From a virus, in the IMG/VR virus record IMGVR_UViG_3300017724_001155, positions 1-42,628 of that record: a stretch of 42,628 nucleotides of DNA, one strand, 5' to 3'. Position numbers and translations under genes: made by a program. Below the pieces are notes generated by a model that worked only from the letters and a program-made list of their open reading frames with translations, did no database searches and had not been told where the DNA came from. How positions within the stretch are numbered: position 1 is the stretch's first letter; every line of letters starts with the position of its first letter. Shown in pieces: positions 1-7,373 of the stretch.

Positions 1-1539
1 TGAATACTCGGACATATCGTATTTGAGCAGTGGCATATCTAAGTTACTAGACAGCAGTTTAGCCAATTCTGTTTTTCCCGTGCCTGTTGGGCCTAAAAAT
101 AAGAAACTTGCGATAGGTTTAGTCTCGTTACCGATTCCTGCAAACGATACATAAACTCTTTCGATTACGTTATCAACTACATCATCTTGACCATACAACT
201 TACTTTTAACATTAACGTCTAAGTTAGTAATACGATCTACATTGTCCCCTTTGAGTTTATCAGCAGGGACTCCTGTGAACTTCTCTACTTGATCTAAGAT
301 TAAAGACTTAGTTATCTCTGCACCTTTGTTCTCTGCTACACGTTGTTTTGCACATGCGGCATCAAGTAAATCAATTGACTTATCAGGATTCTTTCTGTCA
401 TGTATATATCGACCAGCCATTTCAACACTTGCTTCGATGGCTTCTTCTGTGATATTGACATCATGGAAGTCGTTTAATCTTTCTGATAATCCACGTAGAA
501 TTCTTTGAGTTGTATCTGTGCTAGGCTCATCTATCGATACACGATAGAATCTACGCATCAATGCTCGATCTTTCTCAAATGATTCGTAGTATTCTTCCCA
601 TGTAGTAGATGCAATGACTTTAAGTTTGCCTTTAGTAATTGCAGGCTTAATCATGTTTGCAAAGTCAACTGAGCCATTAGATGTTGATCCTGCACCGCCC
701 ATAGTGTGTGCTTCGTCAATGAACAGAATTGCATTCTTTTTAACTTCTAATGCTTGTAGAACTTCTTTAACTTTTTCTTCAAACTCACCACGATACTTTG
801 AGCCAGCAAGTAGACTACCTATCTCTAATGAATAGACTTCATGTCCTTGTAAGAACTCTGGGACTTCTTCATTGACAACTGCTGATGCAATGCCTTCTGC
901 GATTGCAGTTTTACCTACACCTGGATCACCTACCATGAGTACGTTTGCTTTGAAACGTTTTGCTAGGACATTAATAATATCATCAATTTCTCTGACACGA
1001 CCTATGACAGGCTCTAATGCATCGTCTCTAGCCATCTGTGTTAAATTAGTTGTGTATTCTTCTAAGACTTCATCTGCTTGTTCTGCTGAAATTACTGAGT
1101 AATCTTCACCTTTATAATGTCTTTGCCAAAAATCTATAAAGTTACTTTTAACTACACCATACTTTAATAGATAATAGTGAGCATTAGTATTTCCTTCTGT
1201 TGCAATACTTAAATATAAATCTAACGTAGTAACTGTTTTACGCCCTGTAAACAACACTTGTGTTACGCCACGATTCATTACACGTTCTAAGGTATTTGTC
1301 TTGCTTGGAACGCAATCTGGATCATTTGATTTGATTGCATGAAGTGCATTGAGATACCCTTCTACTTCATCAATCATCATATCTACTTCTATTTTATACT
1401 GAGATAAACATTTCTTAAATGGTTGATGTGTAATTAAAGCATAAAGCAAATGTTCTATTGTCACATATTGGTGATTATAGGATTTAGCTTTCTCAATGGC
1501 TTTAGAGATAATGTTTTCGATTTCTGGCGATGTGTTCAA
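1..1539 (-). CDS. clpA: ClpA-type AAA+ protein unfoldase, 3' end cut by window edge
   Basis: About 513 codons are visible and the frame runs off base 1. The protein has a ClpA/C-like N-terminal repeat domain (about residues 1-150). A first AAA+ module follows, with Walker A GDPGVGKT near residue 204, pore-loop region GSKYRGEFEE and Walker B LFIDEAHT near 275. A second AAA+ module begins with GPTGTGKT near 482 and ends at YDMSEYS. There is no long ClpB-type coiled-coil insert between the modules, so ClpA is the better match than ClpB. Known family role: hexameric ATP-driven unfolding, usually feeding ClpP. The ClpP-contact loop lies beyond the window, so pairing with host ClpP is inference. 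The start is TTG at 1537-1539, chosen because AGAGGA lies 8 bases upstream; the next in-frame ATG is deep inside the N domain. It follows dnaJ by 22 bases and probably shares its transcript. Confidence 0.88.
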   Translation of the reverse strand, partial: MNTSPEIENIISKAIEKAKSYNHQYVTIEHLLYALITHQPFKKCLSQYKIEVDMMIDEVEGYLNALHAIKSNDPDCVPSKTNTLERVMNRGVTQVLFTGRKTVTTLDLYLSIATEGNTNAHYYLLKYGVVKSNFIDFWQRHYKGEDYSVISAEQADEVLEEYTTNLTQMARDDALEPVIGRVREIDDIINVLAKRFKANVLMVGDPGVGKTAIAEGIASAVVNEEVPEFLQGHEVYSLEIGSLLAGSKYRGEFEEKVKEVLQALEVKKNAILFIDEAHTMGGAGSTSNGSVDFANMIKPAITKGKLKVIASTTWEEYYESFEKDRALMRRFYRVSIDEPSTDTTQRILRGLSERLNDFHDVNITEEAIEASVEMAGRYIHDRKNPDKSIDLLDAACAKQRVAENKGAEITKSLILDQVEKFTGVPADKLKGDNVDRITNLDVNVKSKLYGQDDVVDNVIERVYVSFAGIGNETKPIASFLFLGPTGTGKTELAKLLSSNLDMPLLKYDMSEYS

Positions 1540-1561
1540 ATTTTTGTTCCTCTATATTTAT

Positions 1562-2395
1562 TTAGTTGTTCTTCAAGTCTTGTATATCTTTATATTTGGT
1601 AATTGCATCTATGACACCTTGCTCTATATTAACAGGAATCATTCCTTTTAGCAAGATAATTTGATCGCCAAATTTCCCAGAATGTTGATTAGGTCCTCTT
1701 GGATCAGTAATAGGCATTCCTTGTCCTGTAAGTTTAATTTGTGTATTTGGTTGTGTACCTGCTCTTACCTTTACCTTCATTAATTTACCAGATATTGTTG
1801 TAAATTTAATTTCTGTTCCTACAATCAAATCTAATACAGAAATGTTATGTTCACTTATTAAGTTATGTCCTTGACGTACAAAGAATGAGTCTTCATGTAC
1901 ATGAAAATCAATGATTAAAGCAGTATTTGCATCGATAACATTAGGGTATTGAATTTGTTGCCCAGTATGCACACCTTTTGGAATCGTAACATTAACTACG
2001 TTCTTGCCTTGATGTGTGTTTAGTTCTAATGTTTGTTTTCCGCCTGTATATGCTTGTCTCAATGATACTTGTAATGTTGTTCTAAACATTGGCTGACGTT
2101 GTTGCTGTCTACGCTGACCAAAGATATCACCAAAGGGTGAACCAGCACCAAAGATATCATTCATATCAAATGGTTGACTGCCTTGTCTGAAACCACCACC
2201 GAACGGACTAGGGTTATCATACTCTGCACGTTTGTTTGGGTCACTTAAAGTTTCATATGCTTTCTGAACTTTCTTAAATTCTTCTTCACTGCCGCCTTTG
2301 TCTGGGTGATGTTTGCCCGCAAGTTTACGATATGCATTTTTGATTTCTTTAGCATCTGCTTGTTTTGAAACGCCCAGGGTTTGATAGTGATCCAT
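1562..2395 (-). CDS. dnaJ: DnaJ/CbpA-type J-domain co-chaperone without zinc finger
   Basis: A 277-residue protein. Residues 1-65 form a J domain with the HPD motif at 30-32, which in the family stimulates the DnaK ATPase. A Gly/Phe-rich linker follows (about 65-95, FGGGFRQG and FGAGSPFGDIFG). The C-terminal substrate-binding domains contain the usual KGVHTGQQIQYP and GTEIKFTTISGK stretches. The four CxxCxGxG zinc-finger repeats of class I DnaJ are absent, so this is a class II/CbpA-like J protein. No DnaK is in the window, so it presumably works with host DnaK (inference). The ATG at 2393-2395 lies 5 bases after a sigma70 -10 box and has no Shine-Dalgarno, which suggests a leaderless mRNA. 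It lies directly upstream of clpA. Confidence 0.93.
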   Translation of the reverse strand: MDHYQTLGVSKQADAKEIKNAYRKLAGKHHPDKGGSEEEFKKVQKAYETLSDPNKRAEYDNPSPFGGGFRQGSQPFDMNDIFGAGSPFGDIFGQRRQQQRQPMFRTTLQVSLRQAYTGGKQTLELNTHQGKNVVNVTIPKGVHTGQQIQYPNVIDANTALIIDFHVHEDSFFVRQGHNLISEHNISVLDLIVGTEIKFTTISGKLMKVKVRAGTQPNTQIKLTGQGMPITDPRGPNQHSGKFGDQIILLKGMIPVNIEQGVIDAITKYKDIQDLKNN

Positions 2396-2400
2396 GCTGT

Positions 2401-2429
2401 ATTGTATCAGGTGTTGACGAGAAAGTCAA
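2401..2429 (-). promoter_or_regulatory. sigma70-type promoter of dnaJ-clpA
   Basis: On the minus strand TTGACT (2424-2429), a 17-base spacer and TACAAT (2401-2406). Only ACAGC separates the -10 box from the dnaJ ATG, so the transcript would start at or next to the start codon. Confidence 0.75.
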
Positions 2430-2430
2430 C
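2413..2430. promoter_or_regulatory. Inverted repeat over the dnaJ -35 box, operator candidate
   Basis: GTTGAC-GAGAAA-GTCAAC is a perfect 6-base inverted repeat with a 6-base centre. One arm contains the -35 hexamer of the dnaJ promoter, a position suited to a repressor or activator site. No binding protein is identified. Confidence 0.4.
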
Positions 2431-2447
2431 GGTGGATTGTACCGAAC

Positions 2448-2996
2448 TTAAAGTCCGGCGGCGGCTTGAATGTCTTTGATGTAAGTGTCTTTCTCTTCTA
2501 ATGAGTGACTAGGCTTAACATCTAATCCTGCTTGTAATCTCATTTCATTGAGATCGTCTTCTAGTTCTTCTTCTATTTTATATTTGTTTGGATTAAGAAT
2601 CATTTTGTCTTGCATTATTTCTACCTCGCATGGGTAATCTTCATCATCGATGTTGATAGTCCAATCTTTTGGGTCAATACCAGTTAATGTTTGTAAGTCT
2701 TTTATTAATTCGCAGATTTTTTTAGGTACCCATGATCTTCTATCCATTTCAACAAATACTAAAAATTTACCAGGTTCAAGTTCACCTTCACTAACACTTG
2801 CATCTAATACAAAGTTGTAACCTCTTTCAAACCAAGAAACTAAATCTTCACCTACTGCGTAAGATTTAACCATAAAGGATAGAGTGATAATATCTTTATC
2901 TTCTCCCATCTTAGCGGCGTATTCATCAATGTACAAAGTTGGAAACATTTGATTTTCCATATCTAAGTAATTTAATCCTTCAGTTAGTATAGACAT
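2448..2996 (-). CDS. Unknown acidic phage protein, 182 aa
   Basis: Function not recognised. The protein is soluble, acidic in its second half (IEEELEDDLNEMRLQAG) and has no signal peptide or membrane segment. It starts MSILTEGLNYLDMENQ. Its ATG overlaps the TAA of the preceding gene by one base (TAATG), so the two are translationally coupled and probably act together. The late-type promoters at 3613 and 3667 lie upstream of the pair, which hints at a virion or assembly role, but nothing in the sequence proves it. The dnaJ promoter lies just downstream. Confidence 0.7.
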   Translation of the reverse strand: MSILTEGLNYLDMENQMFPTLYIDEYAAKMGEDKDIITLSFMVKSYAVGEDLVSWFERGYNFVLDASVSEGELEPGKFLVFVEMDRRSWVPKKICELIKDLQTLTGIDPKDWTINIDDEDYPCEVEIMQDKMILNPNKYKIEEELEDDLNEMRLQAGLDVKPSHSLEEKDTYIKDIQAAAGL

Positions 2997-3607
2997 TATA
3001 GTGTTGGTGCTCCCATTGGATCTACTTCATCTGGCGCCGCAGAAAGTTCTTCGACATCGCCAATCTCTGCGGAAGTTTCTTCATCTAAGTCAACATCATA
3101 TGCATCTTCAATTTCTGAAAGGTCGATTGTTTGATCAGCAAGATCAACTGTACCTTCTTTAATATCATCCATTAAATCGAATGGAATTGTAATCTGCATA
3201 AACCAAACTTGATTTTCTTTCATCTTTGGATAACGACTGCCTGATTGAAAGTCTTCATATGAAGTGACTGCTATAGGAACTTCAAGTTGTCCTTTCATCA
3301 TCTTAACATCACATCCAATTGCTGTAAGTCTAAGAACTGCTTTAGGATCTGGCATCAATTTATAAGGCCACATAAAACAACATGAACAATTGTAACGACC
3401 TATAACAGGCCCTTGTACTAACTCACCGTTAATCCAGTTTCTGAATGCATAGATATCTGCATCATCTAAGACTCTTTCAAAATCTAGTAAAGTGTTCATT
3501 GAACCGTCGGACATGTAGATATTTTTAATTGTATCCACAATGCTAGTAAAGTTAATGTCTTTGAAAAAAGAATTTGCTTGTGTGGCGTCTGTAAATTTAT
3601 TAGTCAT
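2996..3607 (-). CDS. Unknown phage protein with Cys cluster and acidic tail, 203 aa
   Basis: Function not recognised. A Cys-rich stretch (YNCSCCFMWPY, about residues 72-82) sits in the middle, and the C-terminal 50 residues are strongly acidic (DVDLDEETSAEIGDVEEL). There is no signal peptide. The ATG lies exactly 5 bases after GATAAATA with no Shine-Dalgarno, so a leaderless late mRNA is likely; a second octamer lies about 54 bases further upstream. It is the first gene of a two-gene unit with the coupled 182-residue gene. Late expression favours a structural or assembly function (inference). Confidence 0.7.
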   Translation of the reverse strand: MTNKFTDATQANSFFKDINFTSIVDTIKNIYMSDGSMNTLLDFERVLDDADIYAFRNWINGELVQGPVIGRYNCSCCFMWPYKLMPDPKAVLRLTAIGCDVKMMKGQLEVPIAVTSYEDFQSGSRYPKMKENQVWFMQITIPFDLMDDIKEGTVDLADQTIDLSEIEDAYDVDLDEETSAEIGDVEELSAAPDEVDPMGAPTL

Positions 3608-3612
3608 ATTAG

Positions 3613-3620
3613 TATTTATC
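3613..3620 (-). promoter_or_regulatory. Late-type promoter octamer GATAAATA, start-proximal
   Basis: GATAAATA on the minus strand, followed by CTAAT and then the ATG at 3607. It matches the T4 late octamer TATAAATA at 7 of 8 positions. With T4 geometry, transcription would begin at the A of ATG. Confidence 0.7.
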
Positions 3621-3666
3621 TTAAGGGAAAGAGATTATATTTTTAGCGCCATTTCTCTGGTGCATG

Positions 3667-3674
3667 TATTTATC
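3667..3674 (-). promoter_or_regulatory. Second late-type promoter octamer GATAAATA
   Basis: Another GATAAATA in the same orientation, about 54 bases upstream of the first. It would give a leadered transcript of the same gene pair. Confidence 0.55.
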
Positions 3675-3734
3675 ACGGTTTGCACTTTTTTTGACCACTC
3701 AGTGTTTACGTAACCGAATCCAGGTAAATACATG

Positions 3735-3755
3735 TGAGAAAGAAAGTCTTTCTCA
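3735..3755 (+). promoter_or_regulatory. Hairpin in the phoH leader
   Basis: TGAGAAAGA-AAG-TCTTTCTCA forms a perfect 9-bp stem with a 3-base loop, ending 27 bases before the phoH ATG. No T-run follows on either strand, so it is more likely a 5' leader structure than a terminator. I could not identify a phoH promoter with confidence. Confidence 0.5.
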
Positions 3756-3782
3756 TAAATTAACCTTAAAGGAAAAACACAT

Positions 3783-4559
3783 ATGAGCAAACGTAAAACT
3801 GGAGCACTAAGAAAAAAACATGAACCATTCCGACACAAAGGAGATTCAGACAAAACTTTCTACACAGACACTTCAAAGACGATTAACTTTAACAAGTATA
3901 GTAAAAAGCAACCGTCACGCAGACCAATCGAACTAATACCTCAGAGTATAAATCAGGAAAAATATATCATTGCATTAAATGACCCTGAAACCGATATCGT
4001 TATGGTCTCTGGCCCAGCTGGAACAGGTAAAACCTACTTAGCAATGTTAGCGGCAATGAAGGCTTTGAGAAGCGGAGAATGTAGTAGAATTTTGTTAACT
4101 CGGCCAGCAGTGGCAGTGGACGATGAGAAACATGGCTTCTTACCAGGCGATTTGAACTCTAAGATGGAACCTTGGGTTAGACCATTATTTGATGTAGTCC
4201 GAGAATATTACGGACAGACAGAAATCGAATATATGTTGAAGGAACAAATAATTGAAATTACACCTTTAGCATTTTGCCGAGGCAGAAACTTCAAACACTC
4301 TTGGATTATACTAGATGAGGCTCAAAATGCGACACCGTCACAGATAAAAATGTTAATGACAAGGATCGCTGAGGGTAGCAAAATCATAATCAATGGTGAT
4401 GTTGAACAGACTGACCGAATCAGACACGATAATGGATTACTTGATCTCAAACGAAGAATCGAAGAACACAAAGTACCAGGAATGACAGCATGTGAATTCG
4501 AACCTAGAGATATTAAGAGACACACAATAATTGAACATGTATTAAAGATGTATCAATAA
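3783..4559 (+). CDS. phoH: PhoH-like P-loop ATPase
   Basis: A 258-residue PhoH-family protein. Walker A GPAGTGKT is at 77-84, the RPAVAVDDEKHGFLPGD stretch is near 107-123, and Walker B ILDEA is at 176-180. The typical QNATPSQIKMLMTR and NGDVEQTD segments follow. The N-terminal 70 residues are basic and probably flexible. PhoH ATPases are among the most common auxiliary genes of marine T4-like phages; the family was defined by phosphate-starvation induction in bacteria, and its phage role is unsettled. The ATG is preceded by AAAGGA with suitable spacing. It is the only plus-strand gene in the first 28 kb, and it converges on the clamp-loader unit at the terminator at 4570. Confidence 0.94.
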   Translation: MSKRKTGALRKKHEPFRHKGDSDKTFYTDTSKTINFNKYSKKQPSRRPIELIPQSINQEKYIIALNDPETDIVMVSGPAGTGKTYLAMLAAMKALRSGECSRILLTRPAVAVDDEKHGFLPGDLNSKMEPWVRPLFDVVREYYGQTEIEYMLKEQIIEITPLAFCRGRNFKHSWIILDEAQNATPSQIKMLMTRIAEGSKIIINGDVEQTDRIRHDNGLLDLKRRIEEHKVPGMTACEFEPRDIKRHTIIEHVLKMYQ

Positions 4560-4569
4560 CAGCCAAAAA

Positions 4570-4592
4570 GAAAGGGTCGTTAAGACCCTTTC
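4570..4592 (-). terminator. Rho-independent terminator of the gp44 unit, possibly bidirectional
   Basis: GAAAGGGTC-GTTAA-GACCCTTTC, a 9-bp stem. Read on the minus strand it is followed by TTTTT, so it ends the gp44-88aa-72aa transcript. On the plus strand it lies just after phoH, with a weaker U-tract. Confidence 0.8.
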
Positions 4593-4613
4593 ATTTGACT
4601 TAAGATTTTGCCC

Positions 4614-4832
4614 CTAGAAGGTCTTTGTGTTTCGATTAAGTCTGCGTAAACCACCCATCATATATGATGCGTATAATACGATTGGTGCGAATATTAATGC
4701 GGTCTCATAAGTTTCTGACAGACCTAATGAAGTAATCATATATCCGTATGCATATATGACAATACCCAATACTGCCATTATTCCTAGTCCTGTAGACAAA
4801 TCCTTTACCATTTCTTTTATTGTATCAAACAT
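4614..4832 (-). CDS. Small two-helix membrane protein, 72 aa
   Basis: Function not recognised. Two hydrophobic helices are visible (about residues 16-34 and 43-62), with a short amphipathic N-terminus (MFDTIKEMVKDL) and a basic C-terminal tail (RRLNRNTKTF). This is an inner-membrane topology with both ends probably cytoplasmic. AGAGGT precedes the ATG. It is the last gene of the gp44 unit, 9 bases after the preceding stop and directly before the terminator. A holin-like role is possible from size and topology, but the placement in a replication unit argues against it. Confidence 0.65.
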   Translation of the reverse strand: MFDTIKEMVKDLSTGLGIMAVLGIVIYAYGYMITSLGLSETYETALIFAPIVLYASYMMGGLRRLNRNTKTF

Positions 4833-4841
4833 ATTTTACCT

Positions 4842-5108
4842 CTATTTTGTTTTTGTTTCTATTGGTGCTTCTTTCTCTAATTGTTCAATGAGTGCAGGGT
4901 AAATACGTTTATAGTATGAACACATTTGATCGAATGTAGTATCATGGTTACCACCTTCAATTACACATTTAACTACAGAACTTGTCCCAAAGTCTAGTAT
5001 AACATTCTTTGTAGACTGATCTGATTTTTTAATTTTCTTTGCAACCTTCACATGTTCATCGATTTGACCATTAGGTTTGCGTATAAATTGTATTAGTAAA
5101 TATCTCAT
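4842..5108 (-). CDS. Small unknown protein, 88 aa
   Basis: Function not recognised. It begins MRYLLIQFIRKPNGQ, is mixed alpha/beta in character and ends in a Lys/Glu-rich tail. It lies 17 bases after gp44. Its ATG is preceded by TATAAATA, the exact T4 late consensus, with a 6-base gap and no Shine-Dalgarno. It may therefore be read both from the gp44 promoter and from its own late, leaderless promoter. The link with gp44 is by position only. Confidence 0.65.
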   Translation of the reverse strand: MRYLLIQFIRKPNGQIDEHVKVAKKIKKSDQSTKNVILDFGTSSVVKCVIEGGNHDTTFDQMCSYYKRIYPALIEQLEKEAPIETKTK

Positions 5109-5114
5109 ATTAAA

Positions 5115-5122
5115 TATTTATA
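5115..5122 (-). promoter_or_regulatory. Late-type promoter octamer TATAAATA (exact T4 consensus)
   Basis: TATAAATA on the minus strand, TTTAAT spacer, then the ATG at 5108. It lies in the 17-base gap after gp44, so it could switch on the small downstream genes late. Confidence 0.65.
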
Positions 5123-5125
5123 CGA

Positions 5126-6049
5126 TTAAGAAGTCAACTCAACTAAAGTTGCGGCGAGAGATATCTCAGGGATACCTACCATCGGCAAGTTTGCTAAGCC
5201 ATTTCTGATTATAATAATATTTGCATCACGTTTTTCGTCAGATGCACCAAACAAGTCTAAGTTGTCATACATCCAACGATAAGTATCTTCGATACGAGTC
5301 GGGTAGAGTGCGATATACTGCATTAACTGCTGTCTTGCTTCGATAATACTTCCAGACTTAAACAATGTAGTTGCTTCGATTAGAAGTTCATTTTCGCTTT
5401 GGCCTTGCTTCTGAGGGGGTGTGAGAGCGCCAGAACCGCTGTTTACCTGCAATTGACTAAGACACTTACGTAAGTCAGGATATGTTGCACGAACATAAGT
5501 ATCTAAAACATCTAATTCAAAGTCAACTTCTTCCTTCATCAACACAGTTGCTGATCTCGCAGTGAACTCTGATAAATCAGGCTTTGCAATGTGAAATTCA
5601 TGGCAACGAGATTTTAGTGCAGGAATGATCTTATGGGCATAGTTACAAGTGAGAATGTATCTTACAGTCTCATGGTATGCTTCCATATCATTTCGTAAAG
5701 CCGCCTGCGAGGGTTGAGTTAAATAATCAGCCTCGTCTAACAGCACAACTTTGAACTTGCCGAACGGCATAGTCTGCACAAAGCCATTGATCTTTTCACG
5801 TAGCATGTCTATACCATTCTCACGTGATGCATTGATAGTCAGTACGTCATAGTCTTCTACGCCTAACTCATTGATTAACACTTTTGCAAGTGTTGTTTTA
5901 CCTGTGCCCGGATCACCAGACATTAACAGATGCGGAAAACTACCATCTTTAATCCAACTTTCGACTCGACCTTTCTGTAGATCGTCTGTGAAGACATATC
6001 CATCTACAGTATCAGGACGATACTTTTCTACCCACAACTGATTCTTCAT
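5126..6049 (-). CDS. 44: Sliding clamp loader ATPase subunit, gp44
   Basis: A 307-residue AAA+ clamp-loader subunit, close in size to T4 gp44 (319). Visible motifs: N-terminal LWVEKYRP (box II), Walker A GDPGTGKT at 45-52, Walker B VVLLDEAD at 101-108, sensor-1 ILTCNY near 132-137 and the SRC motif at 147-149. The SRC motif is the arginine finger of RFC-type loaders. Family role: loads the gp45 clamp onto primer-template DNA with gp62. Neither gp45 nor gp62 is seen here. The ATG is preceded by GAGGT and a perfect sigma70 consensus promoter, which suits early expression by unmodified host polymerase. It heads a three-gene unit. Confidence 0.93.
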   Translation of the reverse strand: MKNQLWVEKYRPDTVDGYVFTDDLQKGRVESWIKDGSFPHLLMSGDPGTGKTTLAKVLINELGVEDYDVLTINASRENGIDMLREKINGFVQTMPFGKFKVVLLDEADYLTQPSQAALRNDMEAYHETVRYILTCNYAHKIIPALKSRCHEFHIAKPDLSEFTARSATVLMKEEVDFELDVLDTYVRATYPDLRKCLSQLQVNSGSGALTPPQKQGQSENELLIEATTLFKSGSIIEARQQLMQYIALYPTRIEDTYRWMYDNLDLFGASDEKRDANIIIIRNGLANLPMVGIPEISLAATLVELTS

Positions 6050-6081
6050 TAATACCTCATTGAGTTTTGTTTAATACTAGC

Positions 6082-6110
6082 ATTATACAGGATTGATACA
6101 TAGATGTCAA
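6082..6110 (-). promoter_or_regulatory. Perfect-consensus sigma70 promoter of gp44
   Basis: TTGACA (6105-6110), a 17-base spacer and TATAAT (6082-6087) on the minus strand. All 12 bases match consensus. The leader is about 26 bases and contains GAGGT before the ATG. Confidence 0.9.
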
Positions 6111-6125
6111 TCATTAATTGAATAA

Positions 6126-6147
6126 AAAGGGCAACAATGTGCCCTTT
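6126..6147 (-). terminator. Rho-independent terminator after the exported-protein gene
   Basis: AAAGGGCA-ACAATG-TGCCCTTT, an 8-bp stem, followed by TTTTTATT when read on the minus strand. It lies directly downstream of the gene ending at 6151 and insulates it from the gp44 promoter. Confidence 0.8.
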
Positions 6148-6150
6148 ATT

Positions 6151-6522
6151 TTAGTCTTCCCAGACAGTATCATTTTCGTCATAGACTCCATCATTATTTG
6201 AATCACATACTTGTTGCCAACGAACCATTTCAAATGTATATCCTTCTGACCAAGGTGCATATGATAGACACCATTCATGGTCACTTTGTACTACACCTTC
6301 ATTTGGGTCTGGTACATGATCTCTTTTGGGCCATGGTATTTGTTTACGAAAATACACATCACCTTTAGAATACAATTGACGTAGCCAAAGATTTTCATTA
6401 TAAGATACGAAAATGCTTTCTCCATTTTCTAATGTGTATGACGAACCATCTTCATAGTTGATAACGGTTTGAGCAGTCGCACTGAATGAAACTAGTGCTA
6501 GGGTAAAAATAAAAAATTTCAT
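6151..6522 (-). CDS. Exported small protein with EF-hand-like calcium loop
   Basis: A 123-residue protein. The N-terminus MKFFIFTLALVSFSATAQ is a clear Sec signal peptide, with cleavage probably after SATAQ. The mature part is Trp/Tyr-rich and has two cysteines. The C-terminus carries DSNNDGVYDEND, a dockerin/EF-hand-type loop with acidic or Asn residues at loop positions 1, 3, 5, 9 and 12 and Gly at 6. Export to the periplasm and Ca2+ binding are inferred from these motifs; the function is not recognised. AAAGGAGA lies at the expected distance from the ATG. The gene sits alone between a palindrome and its own terminator, like an independently acquired accessory (moron) gene. Confidence 0.75.
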   Translation of the reverse strand: MKFFIFTLALVSFSATAQTVINYEDGSSYTLENGESIFVSYNENLWLRQLYSKGDVYFRKQIPWPKRDHVPDPNEGVVQSDHEWCLSYAPWSEGYTFEMVRWQQVCDSNNDGVYDENDTVWED

Positions 6523-6548
6523 ATATAGTCTCCTTTGAATTTTTCAAT

Positions 6549-6570
6549 TGTGTATTCACCTGAACACACA
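6549..6570. promoter_or_regulatory. Imperfect palindrome upstream of the exported-protein gene
   Basis: TGTGTATTCA-CC-TGAACACACA has 10-base arms with one mismatch. It lies 27 bases upstream of the start codon and just after the methyltransferase gene. It may be an operator, a leader hairpin or a weak terminator. Confidence 0.35.
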
Positions 6571-6587
6571 TCTAAATAACCCAAAAA

Positions 6588-7373
6588 CTATGCTACTTTA
6601 TTCCTCTCAAAAACTATTCTAATATCTCCGTCTAGTTGACTAGTAAAATCTGACCCATGACTATAATCAACATCAAATACTATTATAGTACAATCTAAAT
6701 CAAAAAGCAACTCCCTAGTTACCCTTTCTACTGCTTCTTTGGTTCTATCAGGACGTACATCACTTTGCATTGTTTTGAAATAATGATTAATTTTTTCAAT
6801 ACTTGCTGTAGGATCAGCGGTTAAGATGTCATGTTTATCTATATTATTCAGTATATGTCCTGCATTAAGAGAGATATATCCTCTTCCTCCGGGCTTAACC
6901 ATTGAAATAAAATCGTTTACTATTTTTTTCATATCTATATTAGGATAGAAATGTAAAGCGGTTATTGAAAAAACAGACTCAAAATAGTTTTGGTGAGAAT
7001 CAATAAACGATTGATCTACTGTATCAATGATGTCTGCATTTTCACATGACTTATCAGGTTCAATTCCTATAATATTAGGAATATATTTTTTAAATGAGTT
7101 GTCACCACACCCTAAATCATAGATAGTAATTGGATTTTTTTCTAATAAAAAATTTAAATAATAAAAAGATGTAAGACTGTATTCATTTGGCCAACGACTT
7201 CGGTGCTCACTTTTTCTTGCTAAGTATAAAGCATTTGGTTGCATTGGATCAAAGAATTTTTCCCAATGCAAATATTGGTAATCTTTAGCAATTGCTTTAT
7301 ATAAGTCAGTTTTTATGAAAGAGGACTTGAATGCATCAATATCATATGTATTGACATTTTCTTGTATGGACAT
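6588..7373 (-). CDS. Class I SAM-dependent methyltransferase-like protein
   Basis: A 261-residue protein with a Rossmann-type methyltransferase core. Motif I YDLGCGDNS is at about 85-93, the acidic end of strand 2 is GIEPD (103-107), and a motif IV-like VFSITALHFYPN and a post-motif MVKPGGRGYISLN follow. The substrate cannot be told; the fold is used for small molecules, protein, RNA and glycans. The N-terminal 80 residues (LARKSEHRSRWPNEYSL) do not match a family I know. The ATG overlaps the GroES stop by one base (TAATG), so it is translated with GroES in the unit that begins with the DnaE-like gene. Confidence 0.75.
   Translation of the reverse strand: MSIQENVNTYDIDAFKSSFIKTDLYKAIAKDYQYLHWEKFFDPMQPNALYLARKSEHRSRWPNEYSLTSFYYLNFLLEKNPITIYDLGCGDNSFKKYIPNIIGIEPDKSCENADIIDTVDQSFIDSHQNYFESVFSITALHFYPNIDMKKIVNDFISMVKPGGRGYISLNAGHILNNIDKHDILTADPTASIEKINHYFKTMQSDVRPDRTKEAVERVTRELLFDLDCTIIVFDVDYSHGSDFTSQLDGDIRIVFERNKVA

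Noticed and set aside
3600-3782. sigma70 promoter for phoH using TTGACC at about 3690
   Set aside because: No acceptable -10 box lies 15-19 bases downstream.
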